Of a stretch of DNA of 64,000 nucleotides, positions 25,210-39,118 are shown one piece after another. Position 1 is the first letter of the stretch. Every line of letters begins with the position of its first letter. This DNA comes from Osmia lignaria lignaria (taxonomy: Eukaryota; Arthropoda; Insecta; Hymenoptera; Megachilidae), in the NCBI RefSeq assembly GCF_051020975.1, contig NW_027478170.1:6014001-6078000 (forward strand). Reading direction: 5' to 3'. The notes under the pieces were generated by a model. That model was given only the letters and a program-made list of their open reading frames with translations. It searched no databases and was not told the DNA's origin. A program made the position numbers and the translations under genes.

Positions 25210-28142
25210 CTATTATGTTGGTGCGGCTTCGGAACTTTTAAATATCTCGATATATCTCGAAAACTACGCTTCTGATCAAAAAATATCATAGAACATAAAT
25301 TGTAGGAAACATAATTCTCTATAAAAAACGTATCTTAATATTTTGCCATAGCTCGCTTCGTTTCCGAGATATTTGCAGATTCAGCTCAAAGGAACTGGCC
25401 TGACGGACATATTTCGAGATATTTCTTCTTCTTGTTGTTCTTCCTCTGCGCAGCTAAGCTGGAAGTGGCATTTGCAGCTCGCAATAGTGCAGAGTTATCT
25501 CAAAGAAAGGGGCCACGGTGTTTCTGTATCTCTATTATGTTGGTGCGGCTTCGGAACTTTTAAATATCTTGATCTATCTCGAGAACTACGCATCTGATCA
25601 AAAAATATCATAGAACATAAAAAGTAGGAAACATAATTCTCTACAAAAAACGTCTCTTAACATTTTGCCATAGCTCGCTTCGTTTCCGAGATATTTGCAG
25701 ATTCAGCTCAAAGGAACTGGCCTGACGGACATATTTCGAGATATTTCTTCTTCTTGTTGTTCTTCCTCTGCACAGCTAAGCTGGAAGTGGCATTTGCAGC
25801 TCGCAATAGTGCAGAGTTATCTCAAAGAAAGGGGCCACGGTGTTTCTGTATCTCTATTATGTTGGTGCGGCTTCGGAACTTTTAAATATCTTGATATATC
25901 TCGAGAACTACGCATCTGATCAAAAAATATCATAGAACCTGAAAAGTAGGAAACTTAATTCTCTACAAAAAAGGTCTCTTAACATTTCGCCATAGCTCGC
26001 TTCGTTTCCGAGATATTTGCAGATTTATCTCAAGGGAAGGGGCCTGACGGACATATTTCGAGATATTTCTTCTTCTTGTTGTTCTTCTTCTGCACAGCTA
26101 AGCTGGAAGTGGCATTTGCGGCTCGCACTAGTGCAGAGTTATCTCAAAGAAAGGGGCCACGGTGTTTCTGTATCCCTATTATGTTGGTGCGGCTTCGTAA
26201 CTTTTAAATATCTCGATATATCTCGAAAACTACGCTTCTGATCAAAAAATATCATAGAACATAAATTGTAGGAAACATAATTCTCTACAAAAAACGTCTC
26301 TTAACATTTTGGCATAGCTCGCTTCGTTTCCGAGATATTTGCAGATATATCTCAAGGGAAGGGGCCTGACGGACATATTTCGAGATATTTCTTCTTCTTG
26401 TTGTTCTTCTTCTGCACAGCTAAGCTGGAAGTGGCATTTGCGGCTCGCACTAGTGCAGAGTTATCTCAAAGAAAGGGGCCACGGTGTTTCTGTATCCCTA
26501 TTATGTTGGTGCGGCTTCGGAACTTTTAAATATCTCGATATATCTCGAAAACTACGCTTCTGATCAAAAAATATCATAGAACATAAATTGTAGGAAACAT
26601 AATTCTCTATAAAAAACGTCTCTTAACATTTTGCCATAGCTCGCTTCGTTTCCGAGATATTTGCAGATTCAGCTCAAAGGAACTGGCCTGACGGACATAT
26701 TTCGAGATATTTCTTGTTCTTGTTGTTCTTCCTCTGCACAGCTAAGCTGGAAGTGGCATTTGCAGCTCGCAATAGTGCATAGTTATCTGAAAGAAAGGGG
26801 CCACGGTGTTTCTGTATCTCTATTATGTTGGTGCGGCTTCGGAACTTTTAAATATCTTGATATATCTCGAGAACTACGCATCTAATCAAAAAATATCATA
26901 GAACATAAAAAGTAGGAAACTTAATTCTCTACAAAAAAGGTCTCTTAACATTTTGCCATAGCTCGCTTCGTTTCCGAGATATTTGCAGATTTATCTCAAG
27001 GGAAGGGGCCTGACGGACATATTTCGAGATACTTCTCCTTCTTGTTGTTCTTCTTCTGCACAGCTAAGCTGGAAGTGGCATTTGCAGCTCGCAATAGTGC
27101 AGAGTTATCTCAAAGAAAGGGGCCACGGTGTTTCTGTATCTCTATTATGTTGGTGCGGCTTCGGAACTTTTAAATATCTTGATATATCTCGAGAACTACG
27201 CATCTGATCAAAAAATATCATAGAACATAAAAAGTAGGAAGCTTAATTCTCTACAAAAGAGGTCTCTTAACATTTTGCCATAGCTCGCTTCGTTTCCGAG
27301 ATATTTGCAGATTTATCTCAAGGGAAGGGGCCTAACGGACATATTTCGAGATATTTCTTCTTCTTGTTGTTCTTCTTCTGCACAGCTAAGCTGGAAGTGG
27401 CATTTGCGGCTCGCACTAGTGCAGAGTTATCTCAAAGAAAGGGGCCACAGTGTTTCTGTATCTCTATTATGTTGGTGCGGTTTCGGAACTTTTAAATATC
27501 TTGATATATCTCGAGAGCTACGCATCAGATCAAAAAATATCATAGAACATAAAAAGTAGGAAACTTAATTCTCTACAAAAAAGGTCTCTTAACATTTTGC
27601 CATAGCTCTCTTCGTTTCCGAGATATTTGCAGATTTATCTCAAGGGAAGGGGCCTGACGGACATATTTCGAGATATTGCTTCTTCTTGTTGTTCTTCTGC
27701 ACAGCTAAGCTGGAAGTGGCATTTGCAGCTCGCAATAGTGCATAGTTATCTGAAAGAAAGGGGCCACGGTGTTTCTGTATCTCTATTATGTTGGTGCGGC
27801 TTCGGAACTTTTAAATATCTTGATATATCTCGAGAACTACGCATCTAATCAAAAAATATCATAGAACATAAAAAGTAGGAAGCTTAATTCTCTACAAAAG
27901 AGGTCTCTTAACATTTTGCCATAGCTCTCTTCGTTTCCGAGATATTTGCAGATTTATCTCAAGGGAAGGGGCCTGACGGACATATTTCGAGATATTTCTT
28001 CTTCTTGTTGTTCTTCTTCTGCACAGCTAAGCTGGAAGTGGCATATACAGCGCGCAATAGTGCAGAGTTATCTCAAAGAAAGGGGCCACGGTGTTTCTGT
28101 ATCTCTATTATGTTGGTGCGGCTTCGGAACTTTTAAATATCT
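25210..28142 (+). repeat. 9-monomer tandem duplication, copy 2 (plus 38 bp)
   Basis: This is the second copy, diverging at 28143 (CTTGAT against CTCGAT at 25248). I found no internal difference from copy 1. The overlap of 38 bp beyond one period marks the interval in which the unequal exchange resolved, r159-r198 of the monomer. Perfect identity over 2.9 kb implies a very recent duplication, or an assembly duplication that should be excluded. Confidence 0.95.
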
Positions 28143-28469
28143 TGATATATCTCGAGAACTACGCATCTGATCAAAAAATATCATAGAACATAAAAAGTAG
28201 GAAGCTTAATTCTCTACAAAAGAGGTCTCTTAACATTTTGCCATAGCTCGCTTCGTTTCCGAGATATTTGCAGATATATCTCAAGGGAAGGGGCCTGACG
28301 GACATATTTCGAGATATTTCTTCTTCTTGTTGTTCTTCTTCTGCACAGCTAAGCTGGAAGTGGCATTTGCGGCTCGCACTAGTGCAGAGTTATCTCAAAG
28401 AAAGGGGCCACGGTGTTTCTGTATCTCTATTATGTTGGTGCGGCTTTGGAACTTTTAAATATCTCGATA
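28143..28469 (+). repeat. Linking satellite sequence between two HOR blocks
   Basis: One monomer's worth of sequence joins the 9-monomer and 11-monomer blocks. It includes GGAAGCTTAATTC (HindIII site AAGCTT), inherited from the 9-monomer block, and a private CGGCTTTGG at about 28441-28449. Only satellite is present. Confidence 0.9.
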
Positions 28470-31400
28470 TATCTCGAAAACTACGCTTCTGACCAAAAAA
28501 TATCATAGAACATAAATTGTACGAAACATAATTCTCTACAAAAAAGGTCTCTTAACATTTTGCCATAGCTCGCTTCGTTTCCGAGATATTTGCAGATATA
28601 TCTCAAGGGAAGGGGCCTGACGGACATATTTCGAGATATTTCTTCTTCTTGTTGTTCTTCTTCTGCACAGCTAAGCTGGAAGTGGCATTTACAGCTCGCA
28701 ATAGTGCAGAGTTATCTCAAAGAAAGGGGCCACGGTGTTTCTGTATCTCTATTATGTTGGTGCGGCTTCGGAACTTTTAAATATCTTGATATATCTCGAG
28801 AACTACGCATCAGATCAAAAAATATCATAGAACATAAAAAGTAGGAAACTTAATTCTCTACACAAAAGGTCTCTTAACATTTTGCCATAACTCTCTTCGT
28901 TTCCGAGATATTTGCAGATTTATCTCAAGGGAAGCGGCCTGACGGACATATTTCGAGATATTTCTTCTTCTTGTTGTTCTTCTTCTGCACAGCTAAGCTG
29001 GAAGTGGCATTTACAGCTCGCAATACTGCAGAGTTATCTCAAAGAAAGGGGCCCCGGTGTTTCTGTATCCCTATTATGTTGGTGCGGCTTCGGAACTTTT
29101 AAATATCTCGATATATCTCGAAAACTACGCTTCTGATCAAAAAATATCATAGAACATAAATTGTAGGAAACATAATTCTCTACAAAAAACGTCTCTTAAC
29201 ATTTTGCCATAGCTCGCTTCGTTTCCGAGATATTTGCAGATTCAGCTCAAAGGAACTGGCCTGACGGACATATTTCGAGATATTTCTTCTTCTTGTTGTT
29301 CTTCCTCTGCACAGCTAAGCTGGAAGTGGCATTTGCAGCTCGCAATAGTGCAGAGTTATCTCAAAGAAAGGGGCCACGGTGTTTCTGTATCTCTATTATG
29401 TTGGTGCGGCTTCGGAACTTTTAAATATCTTGATATATCTCGAGAACTACGCATCAGATCAAAAAATATCATAGAACATAAAAAGTAGGAAACTTAATTC
29501 TCTACAAAAAAGGTCTCTTAACATTTTGCCATAGCTCGCTTCGTTTCCGAGATATTTGCAGATTTATCTCAAGGGAAGGGGCCTGACGGACATATTTCGA
29601 GATATTTCTTCTTCTTGTTGTTCTTCTTCTGCACAGCTAAGCTGGAAGTGGCATTTGCGGCTCGCACTAGTGCAGAGTTATCTCAAAGAAAGGGGCCACG
29701 GTGTTTCTGTATCTCTATTATGTTGGTGCGGCTTCGGAACTTTTAAATATCTCGATGTATCTCGAAAACTACGCTTCTGATCAAAAAATATCATAGAACA
29801 TAAATTGTAGGAAACATAATTCTCTACAAAAAAGGTCTCTTAACATTTTGCCATAGCTCGCTTCGTTTCCGAGATATTTGCAGATATATCTCAAGGGAAG
29901 GGGCCTGACGGACATATTTCGAGATATTTCTTCTTTTTGTTGTTCTTCTTCTGCACAGCTAAGCTGGAAGTGGCATTTACAGCTCGCAATAGTGCAGAGT
30001 TATCTCAAAGAGAGGGGCCACGGTGTTTCTGTATCTCTATTATGTTGGTGCGGCTTCGGAACTTTTAAATATCTTGATATATCTCGAGAACTACGCATCT
30101 GATCAAAAAATATCATAGAAGATAAAAAGTAGGAAACTTAATTCTCTACAAAAAAGGTCTCTTAACATTTTGCCATAGCTCGCTTCGTTTCCGAGATATT
30201 TGCAGGTTTATCTCAAGGGAAGGGGCCTGACGGACATATTTCGAGATATTTCTTCTTCTTGTTGTTCTTCTTCTGCACAGCTAAGCTGGAAGTGGCATTT
30301 GCGGCTCGCACTAGTGCAGAGTTATCTCAAAGAAAGCGGCCACGGTGTTTCTGTATCTCTATTATGTTGGTGCGGCTTCGGAACTTTTAAATATCTCGAT
30401 ATATCTCGAAAACTACGCTTCTGATCAAAAAATATCATAGAACATAAATTGTAGGAAACATAACTCTCTACAAAAAACGTCTCTTAACATTTTGCCATAG
30501 CTCGCTTCGTTTCCGAGATATTTGCAGATTCAGCTCAAAGGAACTGGCCTGACGGACATATTTCGAGATATTTCTTCTTCTTGTTGTTCTTCTTCTGCAC
30601 AGCTAAGCTGGAAGTGGCATTTGCAGCTCGCAATAGTGCAGAGTTATCTCAAAGAAAGGGGCCACGGTGTTTCTGTATCTCTATTATGTTGGTGCGGCTT
30701 CGGAACTTTTAAATATCTTGATATATCTCGAGAACTACGCATCTGATCAAAAAATATCATAGAACATAAAAAGTAGGAAACTTAATTCTCTACAAAAGAG
30801 GTCTCTTAACATTTTGCCATAGCTCGCTTCGTTTCCGAGATATTTGCAGATTTATCTCACGGGAAGGGGCCTAACGGACATATTTCGAGATATTTCTTCT
30901 TCTTGTTGTTCTTCTTCTGCACAGCTAAGCTGGAAGTGGCATTTACAGCTCGCAATAGTGCAGAGTTATCTCAAAGAAAGGGGCCACGGTGTTTCTGTAT
31001 CTCTATTATGTTGGTGCGGCTTCGGAACTTTTAAATATCTTGATATATCTCGAGAACTACGCATCTGATCAAAAAATATCATAGAACATAAAAAGTTGGA
31101 AACTTAATTCTCTACAAAAAAGGTCTCTTAACATTTTGCCATAGCTCGCTTCGTTTCCGAGATATTTGCAGATTTATATCAAGGGAAGGGGCCTGACGGA
31201 CATATTTCGAGATATTTCTTCTTCTTGTTGTTCTTCTTCTGCACAGCTAAGCTGGAAGTGGCATTTGCGGCTCGCACTAGTGCAGAGTTATCTCAAAGAA
31301 AGGGGCCACGGTGTTTCTGTATCCCTATTATGTTGGTGCGGCTTCGGAACTTTTAAATATCTCGATATATCTCGAAAACTACGCTTCTGATCAAAAAATA

Positions 31401-32011
31401 TCATAGAACATAAAAAGTAGGAAACATAATTCTCTATAAAAAACGTCTCTTAACATTTTGCCATAGCTCGCTTCGTTTCCGAGATATTTGCAGATTCAAC
31501 TCAAAGGAACTGGCCTGACGGACATATTTCGAGATATTTCTTCTTCTTGTTGTTCTTCCTCTGCACAGCTAAGCTGGAAGTGGCATTTGCAGCTCGCAAT
31601 AGTGCAGAGTTATCTCAAAGAAAGGGGCCACGGTGTTTCTGTATCTCTATTATGTTGGTGCGGCTTCGGAACTTTTAAATATCTTGATATATCTAGAGAA
31701 CTACGCATCTGATCAAAAAATATCATAGAACATAAAGAGTAGGAAACTTAATTCCCTACAAAAAAGGTCTCTTAACATTTTGCCATAGCTCGCTTCGTTT
31801 CCGAGATATTTGCAGATTTATCTCAAGGGAAGGGGCCTGACGGACATATTTCGAGATATTTCTTCTTCTTGTTGTTCTTCTTCTGCACAGCTAAGCTGGA
31901 AGTGGCATTTGCGGCTCGCACTAGTGCAGAGTTATCTCAAAGAAAGGGGCCACGGTGTTTCTGTATCTCTATTATGTTGGTGCGGCTTCGGAACTTTTAA
32001 ATATCTCGATG
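28470..32011 (+). repeat. 11-monomer HOR (3542 bp), unit 1
   Basis: This is the first of three copies of an 11-monomer unit. Markers in order: TTGTACGAAAC; GCATCAGATC; CTACACAAAAGG with CATAACTCTC; AATACTGCAG with GGGGCCCCGG; GCATCAGATC again; GATGTATC; TTCTTTTTG with AGAGAGGGG; TTGCAGGTTTATC with AAAGCGGCC; TAACTCTCTAC; CTCACGGG with CTAACGG; AAAAGTTGG then TTTATATCAAGG; ATTCAACTC; TCTAGAGAAC with AAAGAGTAGG and TTCCCTAC. The only private base I found is C at 28935 (GAAGCGGCC), where units 2 and 3 have G. Confidence 0.95.
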
Positions 32012-35000
32012 TATCTCGAAAACTACGCTTCTGACCAAAAAATATCATAGAACATAAATTGTACGAAACATAATTCTCTACAAAAAAGGTCTCTTAACAT
32101 TTTGCCATAGCTCGCTTCGTTTCCGAGATATTTGCAGATATATCTCAAGGGAAGGGGCCTGACGGACATATTTCGAGATATTTCTTCTTCTTGTTGTTCT
32201 TCTTCTGCACAGCTAAGCTGGAAGTGGCATTTACAGCTCGCAATAGTGCAGAGTTATCTCAAAGAAAGGGGCCACGGTGTTTCTGTATCTCTATTATGTT
32301 GGTGCGGCTTCGGAACTTTTAAATATCTTGATATATCTCGAGAACTACGCATCAGATCAAAAAATATCATAGAACATAAAAAGTAGGAAACTTAATTCTC
32401 TACACAAAAGGTCTCTTAACATTTTGCCATAACTCTCTTCGTTTCCGAGATATTTGCAGATTTATCTCAAGGGAAGGGGCCTGACGGACATATTTCGAGA
32501 TATTTCTTCTTCTTGTTGTTCTTCTTCTGCACAGCTAAGCTGGAAGTGGCATTTACAGCTCGCAATACTGCAGAGTTATCTCAAAGAAAGGGGCCCCGGT
32601 GTTTCTGTATCCCTATTATGTTGGTGCGGCTTCGGAACTTTTAAATATCTCGATATATCTCGAAAACTACGCTTCTGATCAAAAAATATCATAGAACATA
32701 AATTGTAGGAAACATAATTCTCTACAAAAAACGTCTCTTAACATTTTGCCATAGCTCGCTTCGTTTCCGAGATATTTGCAGATTCAGCTCAAAGGAACTG
32801 GCCTGACGGACATATTTCGAGATATTTCTTCTTCTTGTTGTTCTTCCTCTGCACAGCTAAGCTGGAAGTGGCATTTGCAGCTCGCAATAGTGCAGAGTTA
32901 TCTCAAAGAAAGGGGCCACGGTGTTTCTGTATCTCTATTATGTTGGTGCGGCTTCGGAACTTTTAAATATCTTGATATATCTCGAGAACTACGCATCAGA
33001 TCAAAAAATATCATAGAACATAAAAAGTAGGAAACTTAATTCTCTACAAAAAAGGTCTCTTAACATTTTGCCATAGCTCGCTTCGTTTCCGAGATATTTG
33101 CAGATTTATCTCAAGGGAAGGGGCCTGACGGACATATTTCGAGATATTTCTTCTTCTTGTTGTTCTTCTTCTGCACAGCTAAGCTGGAAGTGGCATTTGC
33201 GGCTCGCACTAGTGCAGAGTTATCTCAAAGAAAGGGGCCACGGTGTTTCTGTATCTCTATTATGTTGGTGCGGCTTCGGAACTTTTAAATATCTCGATGT
33301 ATCTCGAAAACTACGCTTCTGATCAAAAAATATCATAGAACATAAATTGTAGGAAACATAATTCTCTACAAAAAAGGTCTCTTAACATTTTGCCATAGCT
33401 CGCTTCGTTTCCGAGATATTTGCAGATATATCTCAAGGGAAGGGGCCTGACGGACATATTTCGAGATATTTCTTCTTTTTGTTGTTCTTCTTCTGCACAG
33501 CTAAGCTGGAAGTGGCATTTACAGCTCGCAATAGTGCAGAGTTATCTCAAAGAGAGGGGCCACGGTGTTTCTGTATCTCTATTATGTTGGTGCGGCTTCG
33601 GAACTTTTAAATATCTTGATATATCTCGAGAACTACGCATCTGATCAAAAAATATCATAGAAGATAAAAAGTAGGAAACTTAATTCTCTACAAAAAAGGT
33701 CTCTTAACATTTTGCCATAGCTCGCTTCGTTTCCGAGATATTTGCAGGTTTATCTCAAGGGAAGGGGCCTGACGGACATATTTCGAGATATTTCTTCTTC
33801 TTGTTGTTCTTCTTCTGCACAGCTAAGCTGGAAGTGGCATTTGCGGCTCGCACTAGTGCAGAGTTATCTCAAAGAAAGCGGCCACGGTGTTTCTGTATCT
33901 CTATTATGTTGGTGCGGCTTCGGAACTTTTAAATATCTCGATATATCTCGAAAACTACGCTTCTGATCAAAAAATATCATAGAACATAAATTGTAGGAAA
34001 CATAACTCTCTACAAAAAACGTCTCTTAACATTTTGCCATAGCTCGCTTCGTTTCCGAGATATTTGCAGATTCAGCTCAAAGGAACTGGCCTGACGGACA
34101 TATTTCGAGATATTTCTTCTTCTTGTTGTTCTTCTTCTGCACAGCTAAGCTGGAAGTGGCATTTGCAGCTCGCAATAGTGCAGAGTTATCTCAAAGAAAG
34201 GGGCCACGGTGTTTCTGTATCTCTATTATGTTGGTGCGGCTTCGGAACTTTTAAATATCTTGATATATCTCGAGAACTACGCATCTGATCAAAAAATATC
34301 ATAGAACATAAAAAGTAGGAAACTTAATTCTCTACAAAAGAGGTCTCTTAACATTTTGCCATAGCTCGCTTCGTTTCCGAGATATTTGCAGATTTATCTC
34401 ACGGGAAGGGGCCTAACGGACATATTTCGAGATATTTCTTCTTCTTGTTGTTCTTCTTCTGCACAGCTAAGCTGGAAGTGGCATTTACAGCTCGCAATAG
34501 TGCAGAGTTATCTCAAAGAAAGGGGCCACGGTGTTTCTGTATCTCTATTATGTTGGTGCGGCTTCGGAACTTTTAAATATCTTGATATATCTCGAGAACT
34601 ACGCATCTGATCAAAAAATATCATAGAACATAAAAAGTTGGAAACTTAATTCTCTACAAAAAAGGTCTCTTAACATTTTGCCATAGCTCGCTTCGTTTCC
34701 GAGATATTTGCAGATTTATATCAAGGGAAGGGGCCTGACGGACATATTTCGAGATATTTCTTCTTCTTGTTGTTCTTCTTCTGCACAGCTAAGCTGGAAG
34801 TGGCATTTGCGGCTCGCACTAGTGCAGAGTTATCTCAAAGAAAGGGGCCACGGTGTTTCTGTATCCCTATTATGTTGGTGCGGCTTCGGAACTTTTAAAT
34901 ATCTCGATATATCTCGAAAACTACGCTTCTGATCAAAAAATATCATAGAACATAAAAAGTAGGAAACATAATTCTCTATAAAAAACGTCTCTTAACATTT

Positions 35001-35553
35001 TGCCATAGCTCGCTTCGTTTCCGAGATATTTGCAGATTCAACTCAAAGGAACTGGCCTGACGGACATATTTCGAGATATTTCTTCTTCTTGTTGTTCTTC
35101 CTCTGCACAGCTAAGCTGGAAGTGGCATTTGCAGCTCGCAATAGTGCAGAGTTATCTCAAAGAAAGGGGCCACGGTGTTTCTGTATCTCTATTATGTTGG
35201 TGCGGCTTCGGAACTTTTAAATATCTTGATATATCTAGAGAACTACGCATCTGATCAAAAAATATCATAGAACATAAAGAGTAGGAAACTTAATTCCCTA
35301 CAAAAAAGGTCTCTTAACATTTTGCCATAGCTCGCTTCGTTTCCGAGATATTTGCAGATTTATCTCAAGGGAAGGGGCCTGACGGACATATTTCGAGATA
35401 TTTCTTCTTCTTGTTGTTCTTCTTCTGCACAGCTAAGCTGGAAGTGGCATTTGCGGCTCGCACTAGTGCAGAGTTATCTCAAAGAAAGGGGCCACGGTGT
35501 TTCTGTATCTCTATTATGTTGGTGCGGCTTCGGAACTTTTAAATATCTCGATG
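32012..35553 (+). repeat. 11-monomer HOR, unit 2
   Basis: This is the second copy, with all markers of unit 1 in the same order and spacing. It differs from unit 1 at 32477 (G instead of C) and from unit 3 at 33904 (T instead of A). I found no private change of its own. Its junctions with units 1 and 3 are seamless and in register. Confidence 0.95.
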
Positions 35554-38500
35554 TATCTCGAAAACTACGCTTCTGACCAAAAAATATCATAGAACATAAA
35601 TTGTACGAAACATAATTCTCTACAAAAAAGGTCTCTTAACATTTTGCCATAGCTCGCTTCGTTTCCGAGATATTTGCAGATATATCTCAAGGGAAGGGGC
35701 CTGACGGACATATTTCGAGATATTTCTTCTTCTTGTTGTTCTTCTTCTGCACAGCTAAGCTGGAAGTGGCATTTACAGCTCGCAATAGTGCAGAGTTATC
35801 TCAAAGAAAGGGGCCACGGTGTTTCTGTATCTCTATTATGTTGGTGCGGCTTCGGAACTTTTAAATATCTTGATATATCTCGAGAACTACGCATCAGATC
35901 AAAAAATATCATAGAACATAAAAAGTAGGAAACTTAATTCTCTACACAAAAGGTCTCTTAACATTTTGCCATAACTCTCTTCGTTTCCGAGATATTTGCA
36001 GATTTATCTCAAGGGAAGGGGCCTGACGGACATATTTCGAGATATTTCTTCTTCTTGTTGTTCTTCTTCTGCACAGCTAAGCTGGAAGTGGCATTTACAG
36101 CTCGCAATACTGCAGAGTTATCTCAAAGAAAGGGGCCCCGGTGTTTCTGTATCCCTATTATGTTGGTGCGGCTTCGGAACTTTTAAATATCTCGATATAT
36201 CTCGAAAACTACGCTTCTGATCAAAAAATATCATAGAACATAAATTGTAGGAAACATAATTCTCTACAAAAAACGTCTCTTAACATTTTGCCATAGCTCG
36301 CTTCGTTTCCGAGATATTTGCAGATTCAGCTCAAAGGAACTGGCCTGACGGACATATTTCGAGATATTTCTTCTTCTTGTTGTTCTTCCTCTGCACAGCT
36401 AAGCTGGAAGTGGCATTTGCAGCTCGCAATAGTGCAGAGTTATCTCAAAGAAAGGGGCCACGGTGTTTCTGTATCTCTATTATGTTGGTGCGGCTTCGGA
36501 ACTTTTAAATATCTTGATATATCTCGAGAACTACGCATCAGATCAAAAAATATCATAGAACATAAAAAGTAGGAAACTTAATTCTCTACAAAAAAGGTCT
36601 CTTAACATTTTGCCATAGCTCGCTTCGTTTCCGAGATATTTGCAGATTTATCTCAAGGGAAGGGGCCTGACGGACATATTTCGAGATATTTCTTCTTCTT
36701 GTTGTTCTTCTTCTGCACAGCTAAGCTGGAAGTGGCATTTGCGGCTCGCACTAGTGCAGAGTTATCTCAAAGAAAGGGGCCACGGTGTTTCTGTATCTCT
36801 ATTATGTTGGTGCGGCTTCGGAACTTTTAAATATCTCGATGTATCTCGAAAACTACGCTTCTGATCAAAAAATATCATAGAACATAAATTGTAGGAAACA
36901 TAATTCTCTACAAAAAAGGTCTCTTAACATTTTGCCATAGCTCGCTTCGTTTCCGAGATATTTGCAGATATATCTCAAGGGAAGGGGCCTGACGGACATA
37001 TTTCGAGATATTTCTTCTTTTTGTTGTTCTTCTTCTGCACAGCTAAGCTGGAAGTGGCATTTACAGCTCGCAATAGTGCAGAGTTATCTCAAAGAGAGGG
37101 GCCACGGTGTTTCTGTATCTCTATTATGTTGGTGCGGCTTCGGAACTTTTAAATATCTTGATATATCTCGAGAACTACGCATCTGATCAAAAAATATCAT
37201 AGAAGATAAAAAGTAGGAAACTTAATTCTCTACAAAAAAGGTCTCTTAACATTTTGCCATAGCTCGCTTCGTTTCCGAGATATTTGCAGGTTTATCTCAA
37301 GGGAAGGGGCCTGACGGACATATTTCGAGATATTTCTTCTTCTTGTTGTTCTTCTTCTGCACAGCTAAGCTGGAAGTGGCATTTGCGGCTCGCACTAGTG
37401 CAGAGTTATCTCAAAGAAAGCGGCCACGGTGTTTCTGTATCTCTAATATGTTGGTGCGGCTTCGGAACTTTTAAATATCTCGATATATCTCGAAAACTAC
37501 GCTTCTGATCAAAAAATATCATAGAACATAAATTGTAGGAAACATAACTCTCTACAAAAAACGTCTCTTAACATTTTGCCATAGCTCGCTTCGTTTCCGA
37601 GATATTTGCAGATTCAGCTCAAAGGAACTGGCCTGACGGACATATTTCGAGATATTTCTTCTTCTTGTTGTTCTTCTTCTGCACAGCTAAGCTGGAAGTG
37701 GCATTTGCAGCTCGCAATAGTGCAGAGTTATCTCAAAGAAAGGGGCCACGGTGTTTCTGTATCTCTATTATGTTGGTGCGGCTTCGGAACTTTTAAATAT
37801 CTTGATATATCTCGAGAACTACGCATCTGATCAAAAAATATCATAGAACATAAAAAGTAGGAAACTTAATTCTCTACAAAAGAGGTCTCTTAACATTTTG
37901 CCATAGCTCGCTTCGTTTCCGAGATATTTGCAGATTTATCTCACGGGAAGGGGCCTAACGGACATATTTCGAGATATTTCTTCTTCTTGTTGTTCTTCTT
38001 CTGCACAGCTAAGCTGGAAGTGGCATTTACAGCTCGCAATAGTGCAGAGTTATCTCAAAGAAAGGGGCCACGGTGTTTCTGTATCTCTATTATGTTGGTG
38101 CGGCTTCGGAACTTTTAAATATCTTGATATATCTCGAGAACTACGCATCTGATCAAAAAATATCATAGAACATAAAAAGTTGGAAACTTAATTCTCTACA
38201 AAAAAGGTCTCTTAACATTTTGCCATAGCTCGCTTCGTTTCCGAGATATTTGCAGATTTATATCAAGGGAAGGGGCCTGACGGACATATTTCGAGATATT
38301 TCTTCTTCTTGTTGTTCTTCTTCTGCACAGCTAAGCTGGAAGTGGCATTTGCGGCTCGCACTAGTGCAGAGTTATCTCAAAGAAAGGGGCCACGGTGTTT
38401 CTGTATCCCTATTATGTTGGTGCGGCTTCGGAACTTTTAAATATCTCGATATATCTCGAAAACTACGCTTCTGATCAAAAAATATCATAGAACATAAAAA

Positions 38501-39118
38501 GTAGGAAACATAATTCTCTATAAAAAACGTCTCTTAACATTTTGCCATAGCTCGCTTCGTTTCCGAGATATTTGCAGATTCAACTCAAAGGAACTGGCCT
38601 GACGGACATATTTCGAGATATTTCTTCTTCTTGTTGTTCTTCCTCTGCACAGCTAAGCTGGAAGTGGCATTTGCAGCTCGCAATAGTGCAGAGTTATCTC
38701 AAAGAAAGGGGCCACGGTGTTTCTGTATCTCTATTATGTTGGTGCGGCTTCGGAACTTTTAAATATCTTGATATATCTAGAGAACTACGCATCTGATCAA
38801 AAAATATCATAGAACATAAAGAGTAGGAAACTTAATTCCCTACAAAAAAGGTCTCTTAACATTTTGCCATAGCTCGCTTCGTTTCCGAGATATTTGCAGA
38901 TTTATCTCAAGGGAAGGGGCCTGACGGACATATTTCGAGATATTTCTTCTTCTTGTTGTTCTTCTTCTGCACAGCTAAGCTGGAAGTGGCATTTGCGGCT
39001 CGCACTAGTGCAGAGTTATCTCAAAGAAAGGGGCCACGGTGTTTCTGTATCTCTATTATGTTGGTGCGGCTTCGGAACTTTTAAATATCTCGATGTATCT
39101 CGAAAACTACGCTTCTGA
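35554..39118 (+). repeat. 11-monomer HOR, unit 3 (plus 23 bp)
   Basis: This is the third copy. Its single private base found is A at 37446 (CTCTAATATG). The periodic match ends at 39118, where GATC replaces the GACC of the earlier unit starts. The following monomer, 39216, resembles the TTCTTTTTG copy of the HOR but with a further TTTTTC change, so the array leaves the HOR through a recombinant. Confidence 0.95.
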
